Part shown: positions 61,181 to 64,000 of the stretch, piece by piece | How positions within the stretch are numbered: the stretch's first letter is position 1 | Layout: each line of letters opens with the position of its first letter | NCBI GenBank assembly: GCA_037176845.1 | Contig: JAYKXP010000035.1 | Span: 434,001 to 498,000, forward strand | Origin: Paramarasmius palmivorus | Taxonomy: Eukaryota; Basidiomycota; Agaricomycetes; Agaricales; Marasmiaceae | Length of the DNA: 64,000 nt | Direction of reading: 5' to 3' | Translations under genes and position numbers: made by a program | Notes under the pieces: model-generated | Database searches by the model: none | What the model was told of the DNA's origin: nothing | What the model saw: the letters and a program-made list of their open reading frames with translations, nothing else

Positions 61181-63143
61181 TTGAATAGATGGGAGTGTTT
61201 TTGGTGGACGCTGGTATCCGCGAACGAAGCTGAGCGTGTCAACGAAATGGCCATTCGAATACAATCTCGCAGTCACTTGTATTATACTGCAGGCTGTTCC
61301 AAGTCATTTTCATTATCTTTAACGTGTCCATCTGCGTCATCTTCGTCAGCGCATCTTGAGGCTCGAAGCATGACCCTGCTTCTGACTGCTGGCAGTGTAT
61401 GCGCCTTCAATACCGAAGTGCCAGGCTTCGTACTCAGCACGTTACTAGAGGATGCAAGTGTACCATCGGACTCAACCGCTCTCGTAGCTCAAATTCTCAC
61501 CGCCAAGCTATCTTTCATGATTGCATCACGTAGATTCATCCAACTCTTTCCTAATCGAAGGTCCAAGCTTTGACTGCAGTTCCCCATAAGTATAAGGAGA
61601 TGCAGCTCTTCCTTCGTCCTCAGGCGTTTTCTAGTCCAGAAAACCCTTGTCAAGGGCGGGGACAGGCAAGTTCCTGATTAATGTGGAAGTAACGATATAT
61701 CTTCGGGTATAGGCTCGACGCCTCCGAAATAGGATCTTGTCAGAATCGAGAAAGCGCCATCTAATGAATCTTTTTCCACGAATTACTGTCGACTAAGATT
61801 CAGTATACGTTTCCATAAACGGCGTCATGAAACATGACCGATCACTTTTCACGATGTGAGGAGGACGTCTTGGCAAAGGCGCCGGCAGATATGGTAAAAG
61901 GTATAGATTCGTTCAACCTTCGTTTACTATGAGAGCTGACGTTCACTCTTGGGTTCAGGAGACTCCACACTTTTATTACCGGTAGCAATGTACACCTGAG
62001 CAACAATTTGAGGCGGCTATGTTACGTTCAAGTTTTGGAGATATAGTCATGCCCAGACTCGTCTGTACATCCAGCCCTTGAGCTTGAGTTGCAGCCGGAG
62101 CTCTATGGAGGACAAATCAGTATGGGGTACGAGGCAGGCGGAGTCGAAGGACGTACCATAGATGGCCTAGACTACGTTTTCGGATTCCTCACTGATAGCG
62201 TATGTAGTACTGCGATCTTGACTATACCCACACCGAGCGTTGTTTCTATTGAGTCTTAGCTAGTTCGAACGCAGACGCGAAGAAAAGCATGAAAATGCTC
62301 ACCTGACTATCTGTAGAAACCTTGACACCACCAACGGTCGAATGTAAGCTCGGAAGAGCAAGATAGCTACCCATTTGCGAGACCTGACTCCTTCAAGTGT
62401 AACAACCAGAGAAAGAAGAAAGAACTGTGCGTTAGTGTACTGAAAGGCAGAAGGAGGTACTGAGAGCGACCGCAGTTTTCGTTTCAATCTGGTTTGAACC
62501 GGGATGTTGAGCGTGGAGGTGGGACACTGGGCTGTCGAGTCAAAACGTGGCTTTCTCTCTGCATTGCAAAGAGATCCGAAATATGACGCTTTCGCTTCCT
62601 GGAGGACATGGGCGTGGATATGTTGGCGCTGTTATATTCGGTGTCTTGGCGCAGAGGATCTTGGGAAGAGCCTATGGAGTTGGTAGTCTTGAAAAGTCTT
62701 GACTATAGTGTTGAAGGACGGAGGAATGGTTTAGAGCTGGAAGTTTTGAAGGTCCTGTTTGAATGGTGAGTCCAGTGAGGAGGCATAAATTCATCGTCGG
62801 CGTGAAGTGAGCCGTACCACTTGGTCCATTCTACGGTCGACAGAGGTAAGAGATGGCAGATAACTGAAAAGGTCGGAGGATGTCATATTGGGTAACCGTG
62901 AACACCATTTAGGCGCCCAAGCATCGCATCTTGCCTCTTTCCCAATACATAGTCAGGCCATGAGCCTGATTCGCACTGTTTTCCTGTCTAGTTATGGACG
63001 ACATCACCCTTCCCGACGTCAAACAAGGTTTCGTCCCACACAAAATGCTGTCGACCACACCTTTTGCCAGGCGCTCTTCGTCCGATACGATATATCAATA
63101 CCTCTAGTCTACGCCCTTCCTTTCCGAAACTCCCACCACTACC
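61181..63143. other. gene-poor stretch before the second GFTINDG-family gene
   Basis: No supported gene. 62510-62830 duplicates 59040-59400. The last 150 bases resemble the promoter region before 52409. Confidence 0.45.
62510..62830. repeat. segmental duplication, copy 2 (pair at 59040-59400)
   Basis: See copy 1. Confidence 0.65.
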
Positions 63144-64000
63144 ATGGCCTTTAACAATAGCTTTGGGTTCACTATCAACGACGGACACTTTACGAATGCC
63201 AATAATATGTACAACAATTGCACAGTCGTGAAGGTCAACAAGAAAAGGCAGGAAGAGCGGACTATATGGGACGATGTGAGTCTATTCCGTCCTGTCACTC
63301 AAGATCATGGACCGACTATGATCACAGTACAACCGTGTTAAAACAGGCGACGTGTATATCGAGAGGACCGTCGCTACATCATCCTCAGTCAGAATAGAAT
63401 TCCAAGAGGAAACGAGAGAACAGTATGAACTATGGCGAAATGTAGATGCTCAGCGTAGCTTCAGCATCGCTAGGCTAGAGGGCAGGAATACGGAACGCGA
63501 ATATTTATATGTCACCTACGATGGGCCCGATGCTCTCAAGGTCAGTTTCAACCATACCCGAGCTCTCTCATCGCTGACCTTGTGCTCTGATAGGCATTCA
63601 AGAAAGATTTCGACCACTTCGCTCACATCAAGTATGTCAATTGCCCTCCCTCCATCATCAAGTTTATGCAAGTTCTTCAGGAACGCTAATGTCGCACAAA
63701 TCTTTGGTTATAATGATAACGAACGAGGTTTACCGGCGTTGGTATTCTACGACGGTGCGTTATCTTTTCTGGATCTGTGGCTGTGTTGTTCACTTGTTCA
63801 GATAGCTCTCATTCCCCTTGGTCGTATTGTCTGCGACGGCTATCAAGGTTACTTGCCACTCTTGTACTCGTACTTCGCCAACCAAGTACGTTTACTAATC
63901 AAAACCTATGCCAAATAGTATCTCATCGGGGTTCCCTAGCTTGGCAGAATGCGGAGGGAATTCTCAGTGGGGCCTCTTGTACGTCTCCTTACCCCCATCA
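63144..64000 (+). CDS. uncharacterised GFTINDG-family protein, copy 2 (3' end outside window)
   Basis: ACCATGG start, MAFNNSFGFTINDGHFTNAN. Intron after RTIWDD, then YNRVKTGDVYIERTVATSSS, REQYELWRNVDAQRSFSIAR, YLYVTYDGPDALK, AFKKDFDHFAHIK, NANVAQIFGYNDNERGLPAL and ALIPLGRIVCDGYQGYLPLL. Intron positions and phases are the same as in the gene at 52409, including the small exon coding the AFKKDFDHFAHIK segment. No break in the visible part. The family function is unknown; the N-terminal motif is shared with fungal NLR-type proteins, but no NACHT motif is visible here. Confidence 0.78.

Noticed and set aside
1..64000. CRISPR array, rRNA or tRNA genes
   Set aside because: No regularly spaced short repeats and no recognisable rRNA or tRNA sequence; tRNAs with introns could be missed by eye.

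Overview
The window looks like nuclear DNA of a mushroom-forming basidiomycete (Agaricomycetes). Genes are split by many short GT-AG introns of about 40-60 bases. The gene content also fits: a FunK1-type fungal kinase, an ankyrin/MYND protein, F-box/LRR proteins, a membrane-anchored GH76 protein and an orphan 7-TM family. No rRNA, tRNA, CRISPR array or virus-like gene was recognised. Splice sites were read by eye, so exon models are inferences unless stated otherwise.

Region 1 (1-21.5 kb) is gene-dense and mostly ordinary. In order: the tail of an LRR/F-box-like gene; an ankyrin/MYND protein; a small single-pass membrane protein; a divergent pair made of branched-chain keto-acid dehydrogenase E1 beta (minus) and a CreC-like WD40 protein (plus); a proline-rich membrane protein; two tandem F-box paralogues (minus); a GH76 alpha-1,6-mannanase-like membrane protein; a cysteine-rich unknown; and a full-length insulin-degrading-enzyme-like M16 metallopeptidase (minus).

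Region 2 (21.6-46 kb) is a repeat-built accessory region. Its core is a tandem array of about 4 kb units. Each unit carries a forward 7-TM gene: four nearly complete copies (24.6, 28.6, 38.8 and 42.5 kb) and one truncated copy (33.9 kb). Several units also keep decayed minus-strand pieces of a second, related 7-TM gene, so the ancestral unit was probably a divergent pair. Three broken succinate-semialdehyde dehydrogenase copies interrupt or flank the array. Two of them lie in a 3.2 kb tandem duplication that also produced the truncated 7-TM copy. A 1.5 kb element with a 9-10 bp target-site duplication sits in unit D, where paralogous units show the exact empty site. A 354 bp MITE with 28 bp inverted ends and TA flanks sits behind unit E.

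Region 3 (46-64 kb) holds a FunK1 kinase (minus), two paralogues of an uncharacterised family whose N-terminus reads MAF(H/N)(D/N)S.GFTINDG (52.4 kb complete, 63.1 kb cut by the window end), a relic of the same family near 60.8 kb, and gene-poor stretches linked by segmental duplications.

Several otherwise intact genes (CreC-like, the proline-rich membrane protein, one F-box gene, FunK1) each need one single-base frame change to read through. This suggests base-level assembly errors as much as gene decay.
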